From Massilia sp. (GTDB lineage Bacteria; Pseudomonadota; Gammaproteobacteria; Burkholderiales; Burkholderiaceae_D), in NCBI GenBank assembly GCA_003520365.1, contig DOUW01000155.1:1-7619 (forward strand): a stretch of 7,619 nt of DNA, given 5' to 3'. Under the pieces are notes generated by a model. The model had not been told where the DNA came from. It searched no databases and was given only the letters and a program-made list of their open reading frames with translations. Below are positions 1 through 7,100 of the stretch, piece after piece. Both the position numbers and the translations under genes were made by a program. Numbering within the stretch: position 1 is the first letter of the stretch; the number at the start of each line of letters is the position of its first letter.

Positions 1-1
1 G

Positions 2-1837
2 CACGGCGACTACCTGTACAACTTCTGGCGCGACGCCCATCACGTGCGCGGCATCTGGCGCCGCACCACCCTGGCCGAATACCGCAAGGAGGCGCCAGCC
101 TGGGAAACCGTGATCGACCTCGACCAGCTGGCGCGCGACGAGCACGAGAACTGGGTCTGGGCCGGCGTGTCCTGCCTGGAGCCGCGCGGCACGCGCTGCC
201 TGGTGTCGCTCTCGCGCGGCGGCGGCGACGCCCGCGTGGTGCGCGAATTCGACCTGGAGGAGCGCGCCTTCGTGGCCGGGGGCTTCGCCCTGCCCGAAGC
301 AAAGAGCAGCATCGGCTGGATCGACCGCGACACGCTGTTCGTGGCCACCGACTTCGGCGCCGGTTCGATGACGAGCTCGGGCTACCCGCGCATCGTCAAG
401 GAATGGAAGCGCGGCGAGCCGCTGGCGAACGCGCGCACCGTGTTCGAAGCCCAGGCCACCGATCTGTCGGCCTCGGCCTGGAAGGATGCGACGCCCGGCT
501 TCGAGCGCGAATTCGTGTCGCGCCAGATCGACTTCTACACGGGCGAATTGTTCCTGCGCGACGGCGGCAAGCTGGCGAAGATCGACAAGCCGCTGGATGC
601 CAACGCCTACGCCGTGCGCGACCAGCTGCTGGTCGAACTGCGCTCTGACTGGGCCGTGGATGGCCGCAGCTGGCCCCAGGGCAGCCTGCTGGCGATCGAC
701 TTCGCCGGCTTCCTGCGCGGCGAGCGCAACTTCGAGTCGCTGTTCACGCCGGGCCCCACCACCTCGCTCGACGGCGTGACGGTCACCAGGAACGCCCTGC
801 TGCTCACCGTCCTCGACAAGGTCAAGAACCGCGTGGTCGAATTGCGCCGCGACGGCAAGGCCTGGCAGCGGCGCGAGGTCGCCGCGCCCTCCATCGGCAC
901 GCTCGCCGTGTCGGCGCTCGACGACATCGAGTCCGACCTGTACTTCCTGACCGTGACCGACTTCCTGCATCCGAGCACGCTCTACCTGGGACAGGTCGGG
1001 GTTGACGCGCGCGAGCGCCTGAAAGCCATGCCGGCCTACTTCGACGCCAGCCCCTACAAGGTCGAGCAGTTCGAAGCGCGTTCGAAGGACGGCACCATGG
1101 TGCCGTATTTCGTGGTCATGGCACGCAAGGCCAGACTCGACGGCAAGAATCCGACCGTCCTGTACGCCTACGGCGGCTTCGAGGTCTCGCTCAAGCCCTC
1201 CTACAGCGGCATGATCGGCAACGCCTGGCTCGACCAGGGCGGCGTGTATGTGCTGGCGAACATCCGCGGCGGCGGCGAATTCGGGCCGCGCTGGCACCAG
1301 GCCGCCCTGAAGGGCAATCGCCAGAAGGCCTACGACGACTTCATCGCCGTGGCCCAGGACCTCATCAAGCGCAAGGTGACCAGCCCGCGCCACCTCGGCA
1401 TCATGGGCGGCAGCAACGGCGGCCTGCTGGTCGGCGCCGCGCTGACCCAGCGGCCGGACCTGTTCAACGCCGTGGTCTGCCAGGTGCCCCTGCTCGACAT
1501 GCGCCGCTACCACCAGCTGCTGGCGGGCGCGTCCTGGATGGGCGAGTACGGCGACCCGGACGACCCGAAGCAGTGGGAATTCATCGGCAAGTACTCGCCC
1601 TACCACAACGTGTTCAAGGACAAGCATTACCCGCGCGTGCTGTTCACCACCTCGACCCGCGACGACCGCGTGCACCCGGGCCACGCGCGCAAGATGGCGG
1701 CCTTGATGCAGGACCAGGGCCACGACGTGCTGTACTGGGAAAACACCGAGGGCGGCCATGCCGGCGCCGCCAACAATGCCCAGACCGCGCGCATGTGGGC
1801 GCTGACCTATACCTTCCTGCTCAAACAGCTGAAGTGA
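2..1837 (+). CDS. Prolyl oligopeptidase family serine peptidase (S9A), 5'-truncated by window edge
   Basis: The frame is open from base 2 and reads HGDYLYNFWRDAHHVRGIWR before the first in-frame ATG (base 44). That stretch is typical of the S9A N-terminal region, so the gene starts upstream of the window; 611 codons are visible and roughly 80-110 are missing compared with the usual ~700 aa. Residue numbers here count from base 2. Residues ~1-340 fit the beta-propeller that gates substrate access. Residues ~350-611 are the alpha/beta-hydrolase domain: YAYGGFEVS, NIRGGGEFGPRWH, nucleophile Ser471 in GGSNGG (codon 1412-1414), the acid in TRDDRVHPGHA (D554/D555) and His586 in EGGHAG (codon 1757-1759). 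All triad members are present at normal spacing, so the enzyme should be active, hydrolysing short peptides after proline. Any signal peptide would lie outside the window. The stop TGA directly abuts a REP hairpin. Family is certain; exact substrate is not known. Confidence 0.95.
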   Translation, partial: HGDYLYNFWRDAHHVRGIWRRTTLAEYRKEAPAWETVIDLDQLARDEHENWVWAGVSCLEPRGTRCLVSLSRGGGDARVVREFDLEERAFVAGGFALPEAKSSIGWIDRDTLFVATDFGAGSMTSSGYPRIVKEWKRGEPLANARTVFEAQATDLSASAWKDATPGFEREFVSRQIDFYTGELFLRDGGKLAKIDKPLDANAYAVRDQLLVELRSDWAVDGRSWPQGSLLAIDFAGFLRGERNFESLFTPGPTTSLDGVTVTRNALLLTVLDKVKNRVVELRRDGKAWQRREVAAPSIGTLAVSALDDIESDLYFLTVTDFLHPSTLYLGQVGVDARERLKAMPAYFDASPYKVEQFEARSKDGTMVPYFVVMARKARLDGKNPTVLYAYGGFEVSLKPSYSGMIGNAWLDQGGVYVLANIRGGGEFGPRWHQAALKGNRQKAYDDFIAVAQDLIKRKVTSPRHLGIMGGSNGGLLVGAALTQRPDLFNAVVCQVPLLDMRRYHQLLAGASWMGEYGDPDDPKQWEFIGKYSPYHNVFKDKHYPRVLFTTSTRDDRVHPGHARKMAALMQDQGHDVLYWENTEGGHAGAANNAQTARMWALTYTFLLKQLK

Positions 1838-2021
1838 CGTAGGGTGGGCACGCCGTGCCCACGCGCTACGTACGCATCCTTCTTGCGTTGACCGCGAGGT
1901 GTCGCTCGAAACGCCGAACGTAGCCGACGCACTGTCCGTCGCATGCTTTGCGGGCGACACTTCTCCGCCGCGAACTGCGGGACCGTGCGTCATGCGTGGG
2001 CACGGAGTGCCCACCCTACGT
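1837..2021. repeat. REPIN-like element: two inverted REP hairpins flanking a 129-bp spacer
   Basis: Two 28-nt arms (1837-1864 and 1994-2021) are reverse complements with one mismatch. Each arm contains its own hairpin with a perfect 8-bp stem GTGGGCAC/GTGCCCAC and a 3-nt loop (1844-1862, loop GCC; 1996-2014, loop GGA). Each carries the tetranucleotide GTAG one base outside the stem (GTAG 1839-1842; its complement CTAC 2016-2019). A 5' GTAG beside a short palindrome is the hallmark of REPs mobilised by RAYT (TnpA-REP) transposases, and paired inverted REPs are called REPINs. Inside the spacer, GTGTCGC (1899-1905) pairs with GCGACAC (1954-1960). GTAGCCGACG (1920-1929) also pairs with CGTCGGCTAC (2036-2045), which crosses the right arm. 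The element sits between the convergent 3' ends of the peptidase and the synthase, the usual REP location, where it could stabilise or terminate both transcripts. No RAYT gene is visible. Assignment to a REP family is inferred from structure, not from copy number. Confidence 0.75.
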
Positions 2022-2046
2022 TGACGCCGCAGTCACGTCGGCTACC

Positions 2047-2634
2047 TCAGCTCGCCAGCCGCGTATCGAACAGCACCCGGCAGGTCGGCTCGATGTCGAC
2101 GTACAGCGCGACCGCGGTCTCGACCCCGATCACCAGCGGCGGACCGAGGCGCTCGGTGACCACGCCGGCGCGGCGCAGCAGGCGCTCGATCGCGGTGGTG
2201 GTCACCGTGACGTAGCGTTCGATACCCTGCTCGTGGCCGTAGCGGATGATCGCCGCGATCGACTCCATCGTGATTTCCGAGAAGCCGAAGTGGCCGCTGC
2301 CGCCGGTTTCGATGGCGAAGCGCGACAGTTCCCAGATGCGCTCGTGACAGGGTGCCGGCTGGCCGTGCAGCAGCTGGGAGAACGAGTCCTTGAGCATGTA
2401 GGGCCCTTCGGTCGGGAGCAGGCGCCAGCAGCCGCGCAGGACGCCGCCGCCGGGCTCGCGCATCATCATGTAGTGCGGCTCGAGCGCGTCGTAGCCGTCG
2501 ATTTCCATGCCCGACAGGACCGGCACTTCCCAGCCCAGGCGGCCCTGGAACACCTTTGCGCGAAGGGTATGCATTTCCCACAAATCGCGGGACTTGAATT
2601 CACGCCGTGCTGCGATATTGATCTGCAGTGCCAT
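2047..2634 (-). CDS. Acyl-homoserine-lactone synthase, LuxI family, LasI-like
   Basis: This 195-aa autoinducer synthase makes an N-acyl-homoserine lactone from S-adenosylmethionine and an acyl-ACP in the cytoplasm. All eight hallmark LuxI residues are present: R25, F29, W35, D46, D49, R71, E102 and R105, in the contexts LRAKVF, LGWEVP, MEIDGYDAL, GCWRLLP and IWELSRFAI. Length is normal for the family. GPYMLKDSF, LLHGQPAPC and IWELSRFAI closely match Pseudomonas LasI as I remember it. The TVTT motif (residues 143-146) has threonine where 3-oxo-acyl-producing synthases usually do, which hints at a 3-oxo product; chain length is not predictable here. The start at 2634 is chosen because AGGGAGA (plus-strand 2641-2647) precedes it by 6 nt. 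An upstream in-frame ATG at 2679 would add MRFAYFFIKDTGRTK, unlike the family, and would run through a likely operator. It is divergent from the RsaL-like gene, with a lux box and RsaL-type site upstream. Confidence 0.95.
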   Translation of the reverse strand: MALQINIAARREFKSRDLWEMHTLRAKVFQGRLGWEVPVLSGMEIDGYDALEPHYMMMREPGGGVLRGCWRLLPTEGPYMLKDSFSQLLHGQPAPCHERIWELSRFAIETGGSGHFGFSEITMESIAAIIRYGHEQGIERYVTVTTTAIERLLRRAGVVTERLGPPLVIGVETAVALYVDIEPTCRVLFDTRLAS

Positions 2635-2665
2635 TTTCGTTCTCCCTGTGTCTTTGATGAAAAAG

Positions 2666-2680
2666 TATGCGAAGCGCATA
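2666..2680. promoter_or_regulatory. Candidate RsaL-type operator upstream of the synthase gene
   Basis: TATGCGAAGCGCATA is a perfect 6-bp inverted repeat (TATGCG/CGCATA) around AAG. It has the form TATG-N7-CATA, 15 bp. From memory, the RsaL site in Pseudomonas lasI is also 15 bp with outer TATG and CATA half-sites; the inner bases differ here. It lies between the lux box and the synthase start, 32 nt upstream of the ATG. The nearest plausible -10 hexamers for the synthase (TTTATG or TATGCG on the minus strand, 2682-2675) overlap it, so a bound repressor would block polymerase. The dyad is directly seen; the bound protein is inferred from the neighbouring RsaL-like gene. Confidence 0.6.
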
Positions 2681-2710
2681 AAGCGTCATGCAATCCGGGC
2701 AGAAACGGAA

Positions 2711-2726
2711 CTAGCAGGACTGCTAG
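2711..2726. promoter_or_regulatory. Lux box (LuxR-type activator site) in the bidirectional promoter
   Basis: CTAGCAGGACTGCTAG is a perfect 7-bp inverted repeat (CTAGCAG/CTGCTAG) with a 2-bp spacer. It fits the CT-N12-AG pattern of LasR/RhlR boxes. It lies 77 bp from the synthase start and 66 bp from the RsaL-like start, so one site could serve both promoters. Its centre (2718.5) is about 44 bp upstream of the start point predicted from AATACT (2751-2756) for the rightward gene, close to the -42.5 spacing of class II LuxR activation. The LasR-like protein encoded at 3060-3806 is the obvious ligand-dependent binder. Confidence 0.8.
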
Positions 2727-2750
2727 GTGGGCTGGGGGAAACGACGGTGG

Positions 2751-2756
2751 AATACT
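2751..2756 (+). promoter_or_regulatory. Candidate -10 element of the RsaL-like gene
   Basis: AATACT sits 36 bp upstream of the RsaL-like start codon. There is no good -35 hexamer at 16-18 bp (2728-2733 reads TGGGCT), as expected for an activator-dependent promoter where a LuxR protein on the lux box replaces a consensus -35. This is a weak sequence match and rests mainly on its position relative to the lux box. Confidence 0.3.
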
Positions 2757-2791
2757 AAAGCTTTGCTACTGAACAACGAGGAGACCGCACC

Positions 2792-3085
2792 ATGCCGAAC
2801 GATTTCGTCTGCGAATCCATGCTTGCCCGCCCGACCATGCAACCGGGCGCCATGCCGGCCGCAATCCCGGCCGCGCTGCCGCAACCGCCGCGCGCCGCGC
2901 ACGTGGACCTGCGACAGTTCCGCATCAGCAAGCGCGAGAGCCAGGAAAAATTCTGGGGCCGTTTCGGCGTGACCCAGTCGAGCGGCAGCCGTTTCGAGAC
3001 CGGGCTGGCGATTCCGGCACCGGTCGCGATCCTGCTGAAGCTCTACGTCAACGGCAAGCTCAACGATGGCGATCTTCAGGGCTGA
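2792..3085 (+). CDS. Small RsaL-like helix-turn-helix regulator
   Basis: This 97-aa protein is a probable DNA-binding repressor of the adjacent AHL synthase. Residues 1-36 are a loose Pro/Ala/Met-rich leader (MPAAIPAALPQPPRAA). Residues ~39-95 form one helix-turn-helix domain with KRESQEKFWGRFGVTQSSGS as its core and a likely recognition helix at SSGSRFETG. The family signature RESQ-x-x-FW-x-RFG-x-x-QS-x-GSRFE matches RsaL of Pseudomonas, which is ~80 aa, as I recall it; the leader is an extra. The start is fixed by GAGGAG at 2778-2783, 8 nt before the ATG. It is divergent from the synthase (157-bp gap) and its 3' end overlaps the convergent receptor gene by 26 nt. Gene order and the TATG-N7-CATA site upstream of the synthase support the RsaL role. 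A generic XRE-type regulator remains possible, so no symbol is given. Confidence 0.85.
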   Translation: MPNDFVCESMLARPTMQPGAMPAAIPAALPQPPRAAHVDLRQFRISKRESQEKFWGRFGVTQSSGSRFETGLAIPAPVAILLKLYVNGKLNDGDLQG

Positions 3086-3806
3086 TCAGTCCGAGCGCGA
3101 TCGCCTTCACCACCGCCTGCTGCCGGGTATTGACGTTGAATTTCTGGCGCACGTTGGCCAGGTGAAAGTTTACGGTCGCCTCGGAGCAATTCGTAATCTT
3201 TGAAATCTCCCAGGACGACTTGCCCGCCATGACCCAGTTGAGCACTTCGAGCTCGCGCCGGGTCAGGCGCGGCACGGTATCTCCGCTAGCGGTATTGGCA
3301 CCGCCGCCCAGGAAGCGGATCGCGGACGCGAACGCATAATCGCGCACCAGGCTCAGGGCCGGCATCACCTGCGCGATATGCCGCGAAAATTCCCTGCCGG
3401 CCGGCGCATCCGAAGCGAAACTGAGCACCCCGAACTCCCCGTTGGGCCCATGCACCGGCAGCGTCACGCCGGTGCGGATGCCGTAGACGCAGGCCTCCTC
3501 GTAGAGCGCGCTGCCCTCCGGCCCGTCGAAGACGGCCGGCTCCCAGACGATCGGCAAGGTACTGCTCAGGCAATGTCCCACCGTCGGGTCGACATAAGCC
3601 AGGCGCGAGGCATCGTAGCGCTCGCGCCACGCGGACGAATAATTACTGCGCAAGAATGCGCGTTCGAATTGGGCATGGCGCGAGCCGACCATGCCATACA
3701 GCACCTGATCGAAGCCGAGCTGGCGCGCCAGCCCGAAGAGGATCTGGCTCCAGCCGCCAGGGTCCTGCGTCTCCATCAGCTGCACCAACTGTGCAGTCTC
3801 GACCAT
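3060..3806 (-). CDS. LuxR-family quorum-sensing receptor/activator, LasR-like
   Basis: This 248-aa cytoplasmic transcription factor binds an acyl-homoserine lactone and then DNA. Residues ~15-165 are the autoinducer-binding domain and ~178-242 the LuxR helix-turn-helix. The six classic pocket residues are present: W60, Y64, D73, P74, W88 and G113. LasR-specific pocket positions also match at the same numbers: Y56, R61, T75, C79 and S129, in the contexts YVDPTVGHC and LPIVWEP. The DNA-binding domain has conserved E185, L189 and G195, and its scissor/recognition region GKSSWEISKITNCSEATVNF is very LasR-like. A Gly/Asn/Thr-rich linker (167-178) joins the two domains. The ATG at 3806 is the only start that keeps the full N-terminus; only a purine-rich GAAAGAAG lies upstream, so initiation may be weak. 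It is the upstream member of a lasR/rsaL/lasI-like order, divergent from the sensor kinase. Confidence 0.95.
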   Translation of the reverse strand: MVETAQLVQLMETQDPGGWSQILFGLARQLGFDQVLYGMVGSRHAQFERAFLRSNYSSAWRERYDASRLAYVDPTVGHCLSSTLPIVWEPAVFDGPEGSALYEEACVYGIRTGVTLPVHGPNGEFGVLSFASDAPAGREFSRHIAQVMPALSLVRDYAFASAIRFLGGGANTASGDTVPRLTRRELEVLNWVMAGKSSWEISKITNCSEATVNFHLANVRQKFNVNTRQQAVVKAIALGLISPEDRHR

Positions 3807-4184
3807 AGTGCTCGCTTCTTTCTCAGTGATGACTTGTATATGCTAGTGCAAAGCAGCCACGAAAGCATGCATACTGGCAATTTTAACAAGCTTCAGCGTG
3901 TTGTACAGGCATATTCGATGTCGCAGTTGCGCAACGAACATTGTTTGGTCACATCAACCGTGCGACCGGGAAAATCTATTTACGCTAACCTCCGCGCGCT
4001 TGTCCAATATTTATTTCAATTGTGCAAGTATCAAGGGATCCAGGGGTTGACTTGATTTCGCACAAGAGTATCTTTCCATAGTTTCTGTGTAACACTTTCC
4101 AAAGCGCTCGTCCACGACTTTCACCAGGACCGGCCTGAACCACAACACCGCACCATACCCACCCAAAACGAGGAACGACCGTCG
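3807..4184. other. Divergent intergenic region between LuxR-type gene and sensor kinase gene
   Basis: This 378-bp non-coding stretch is visibly more AT-rich than the flanking genes. It must hold the promoters of both. The best kinase promoter is listed separately (4047-4074). For the receptor gene, TATACA on the minus strand (3840-3835) could be a -10, with only a poor -35 (TTCGTG) 17 bp upstream. A perfect 10-bp palindrome GTTGCGCAAC lies at 3926-3935 and could be an operator. No second CT-N12-AG lux box and no full TATG-N7-CATA site were found, though isolated GCATA half-sites occur at 3869-3873 and 3909-3913. No convincing small gene or RNA hairpin was seen. Confidence 0.6.
4047..4074 (+). 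promoter_or_regulatory. Candidate sigma-70 promoter of the sensor kinase gene
   Basis: TTGACT (4047-4052, five of six consensus bases) is followed after 16 bp by TATCTT (4069-4074, four of six). The predicted start near 4081 gives a leader of about 105 nt before the ATG. It is the best -35/-10 pair seen in the intergenic region and points the right way. The long leader leaves room for post-transcriptional control, but no obvious structure was found. Confidence 0.5.
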
Positions 4185-7100
4185 ATGAACACAATGACCG
4201 ACATGGCTGAACAGCTGGACGTCAAACTCCTGCTGGCCACGCTGATGGCCCTGAAAAAGGGTGACTTCTCGGTACGCATGCCTTCCGATTGGACTGGCGT
4301 ATCGGGCAAGATCGCCGACACGCTCAACGACATCATCGAGACCAAGCAGAAGATGGTCGAGACCGTAACCAAGGTGTCGCGCGTGGTCGGCCGCGAGGGC
4401 CACTTGACCCAGCGCGCCGACGTGCCGGGCGTGGTCGGCGGCTGGAGCACCATCATCAGTTCGGTCAACACCCTGATCGACGACCTGGTGCGCCCGACCA
4501 CCGAAATGGCGCGCGTCATCGGCGCAGTGGCAAAGGGCGACCTGTCGCAGACCATGGCGCTCGAAGTCGACGGGCACCCGCTGAAGGGCCAGTACCTGCG
4601 CGCGGCGCAGACCGCGAACACGATGGTGGAACAGCTCTCCTCCTTCTCCTCGGAAGTGACGCGCGTGGCGCGCGAGGTCGGTACCGAAGGTAAACTGGGC
4701 GGCCAGGCGCAGGTGAAGGGCGTGGCCGGCACCTGGAAGGACCTGACCGACTCGGTGAACTCAATGGCGGGCAACCTGACCTCGCAGGTGCGTAACATCG
4801 CGGAAGTGACGACCGCCGTGGCGAACGGCGACCTGTCGAAAAAGATCACGGTGGACGTGCGCGGCGAAATCCTGCAGCTGAAGGACACCATCAACGTCAT
4901 GGTGGACCAGCTGCGCTCCTTCGCTTCGGAGGTGACGCGCGTGGCGCGCGAGGTCGGCACCGAAGGTAAACTCGGCGGCCAGGCCTACGTGCCCGGCGTC
5001 GGCGGCACCTGGAAGGACTTGACCGACAACGTGAACTTCATGGCATCGAACCTGACCGGCCAGGTGCGTAACATCGCGGCGGTGACGACCGCGGTGGCAA
5101 ACGGCGACCTGTCCAAGAAGATCACGGTGGACGTCAAGGGCGAGATTCTCGAACTGAAGAACACCATCAACGTCATGGTCGACCAGCTGTCCTCCTTCGC
5201 CTCCGAGGTGACCCGGGTGGCGCGCGAGGTCGGCACCGAAGGTAAACTCGGCGGCCAGGCGCAGGTGAAGGGCGTGGCCGGCACCTGGAAGGACTTGACC
5301 GACTCGGTGAACTCGATGGCGGGTAACCTGACCGGCCAGGTGCGTAACATCGCGGACGTGACGACCGCGGTGGCGAACGGCGACTTGTCCAAGAAAATTA
5401 CCGTGGACGTGAAGGGCGAGATTCTCGAGCTGAAGAACACCATCAACGTCATGGTCGACCAGCTGAACTCCTTCGCCTCCGAGGTGACCCGCGTGGCGCG
5501 CGAGGTCGGTACCGAAGGCCGCCTCGGCGGCCAGGCGAACGTGCCCGGCGTGGCCGGCACCTGGAAGGACCTGACCGACGGCGTGAACTCGATGGCGGGT
5601 AACCTGACCGGCCAGGTGCGTAACATCGCGGAAGTGACGACCGCGGTGGCAAACGGCGACCTGTCCAAGAAGATCACGGTGGACGTGAAGGGCGAGATCC
5701 TCGAACTGAAGAACACGATCAACGTCATGGTGGACCAGCTGTCCTCGTTCGCATCCGAAGTGACCCGCGTTGCGCGCGAGGTCGGCACCGAAGGCAAGCT
5801 CGGTGGCCAGGCATATGTTCCTGGCGTGGGCGGCACCTGGAAGGACTTGACCGACAACGTGAACTTCATGGCCTCGAACCTGACGGGCCAGGTGCGTAAC
5901 ATCGCGGCGGTGACGACCGCGGTGGCGCGCGGCGACCTGTCCAAGAAGATCACCGTGGACGTGAAGGGCGAGATCCTGGAACTGAAAGACACCATCAACG
6001 TCATGGTGGACCAGCTGTCCTCCTTCGCATCCGAGGTGACGCGCGTGGCGCGTGAAGTCGGTACCGAAGGCAAGCTCGGCGGCCAGGCCAACGTGTCCGG
6101 CGTGGCGGGCACCTGGAAGGACTTGACCGAGAACGTCAACCAGCTGGCGGCAAACCTGACCAACCAGATGCGCGCGATCGGCGAGGTGGCGACGGCGGTG
6201 ACCCGCGGCGACCTCTCGCGTTCGATCCAGGTGGAGGCGCGCGGCGAGGTGTCCTACCTGAAGGACAACATCAACGAGATGATCCGCAACCTGAAGGAAA
6301 CCACGCAGAAGAACGCGCAGCAGGACTGGCTGAAGACCAACCTGGCGCGCTTCACGCGACTGCTGCAGGGCCAGCGCGACCTGCAGGCGGTGACCAAGCT
6401 GATCCTGTCGGAACTGGCGCCGCTGGTGTCGGCCCACCACGGCGTGTTCTACATGATGGATTCGCAGGAGCTCGAACCGCGCCTGCGCATGATCGCGTCC
6501 TACGGCTACCGTTCCAGCCGCAAGCTGCCGACCTCCTTCCTGCCGGGCGAAGGCCTGGTGGGCCAGTGCGCGGTCGAGAAGACCCGCATCTGGCTGACCG
6601 ACGTGCCGCGCGACTACATCGTGGTGTCCTCGGGCCTGGGCTCGGCGCCGCCGAACAACATCGTCGTGCTGCCGATCCTGTTCGAACAGCAGGTCAAGGC
6701 GGTCATCGAGATCGCCTCGCTCGACCGCTTCACCGAGACCCACCTGTCCTTCCTCGACCAGCTGATGGAATCGATCGGCGTGGTCCTGAACACGATCGAG
6801 GCGAACAGCCGTACCGAATCGCTGCTGACCCAGTCGCAGTCGCTGGCCCAGGAACTGCAGCAGACCAACCAGGAACTGGCGGAAAAGGCGCGCCTGCTGT
6901 CCGAGCAGAACATCGAGGTGGAGCGCAAGAACCGCGAGGTGGAACAGGCCAAGCTGGCGCTGGAAGAAAAGGCGACCCAGCTGGCCCTATCCTCGAAGTA
7001 CAAGTCCGAGTTCCTGGCGAATATGTCGCACGAACTGAGGACGCCGCTCAATTCGCTCCTGATCCTGGCCCAGCAGCTCTCCGACAACCCGGAAGGCAAC

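Noticed and set aside
1844..1862. Left REP hairpin as a classical intrinsic terminator for the peptidase gene
   Set aside because: There is a strong GC stem but no following T-run; it may still affect the transcript end as a REP.
2635..2679. A longer synthase start at 2679 adding 15 residues
   Set aside because: The extension is unlike LuxI N-termini, would overlap the operator dyad, and the ribosome binding site at 2641-2647 serves the ATG at 2634.
1948..2772. A 274-aa plus-strand open frame across the synthase gene
   Set aside because: It lies antisense to a gene with a full LuxI catalytic signature, runs through the REPIN and lux box, and has no recognisable motif.
3843..3856. CTAGTGCAAAGCAG upstream of the receptor gene as a second lux box
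   Set aside because: Spacing is CT-N10-AG rather than N12 and the dyad is poor, with only TGC/GCA pairing.
3949..3953. TCACA as half of a CRP/Vfr site upstream of the receptor gene, as for lasR
   Set aside because: No matching TGTGA half lies 6 bp upstream.
3378..4055. A 225-aa plus-strand open frame across the receptor gene and intergenic region
   Set aside because: It is antisense to the LasR-like gene and shows no family motif or good start.
4761..6743. A 660-aa open frame on the minus strand across the HAMP array, and a 392-aa one in another minus frame (4985-6163)
   Set aside because: Both are antisense shadows of the kinase repeats: the 92-aa periodicity is copied in the antisense, composition is odd (His/Arg/Val-rich or Ser/Thr/Pro-rich), and no family motif is present.
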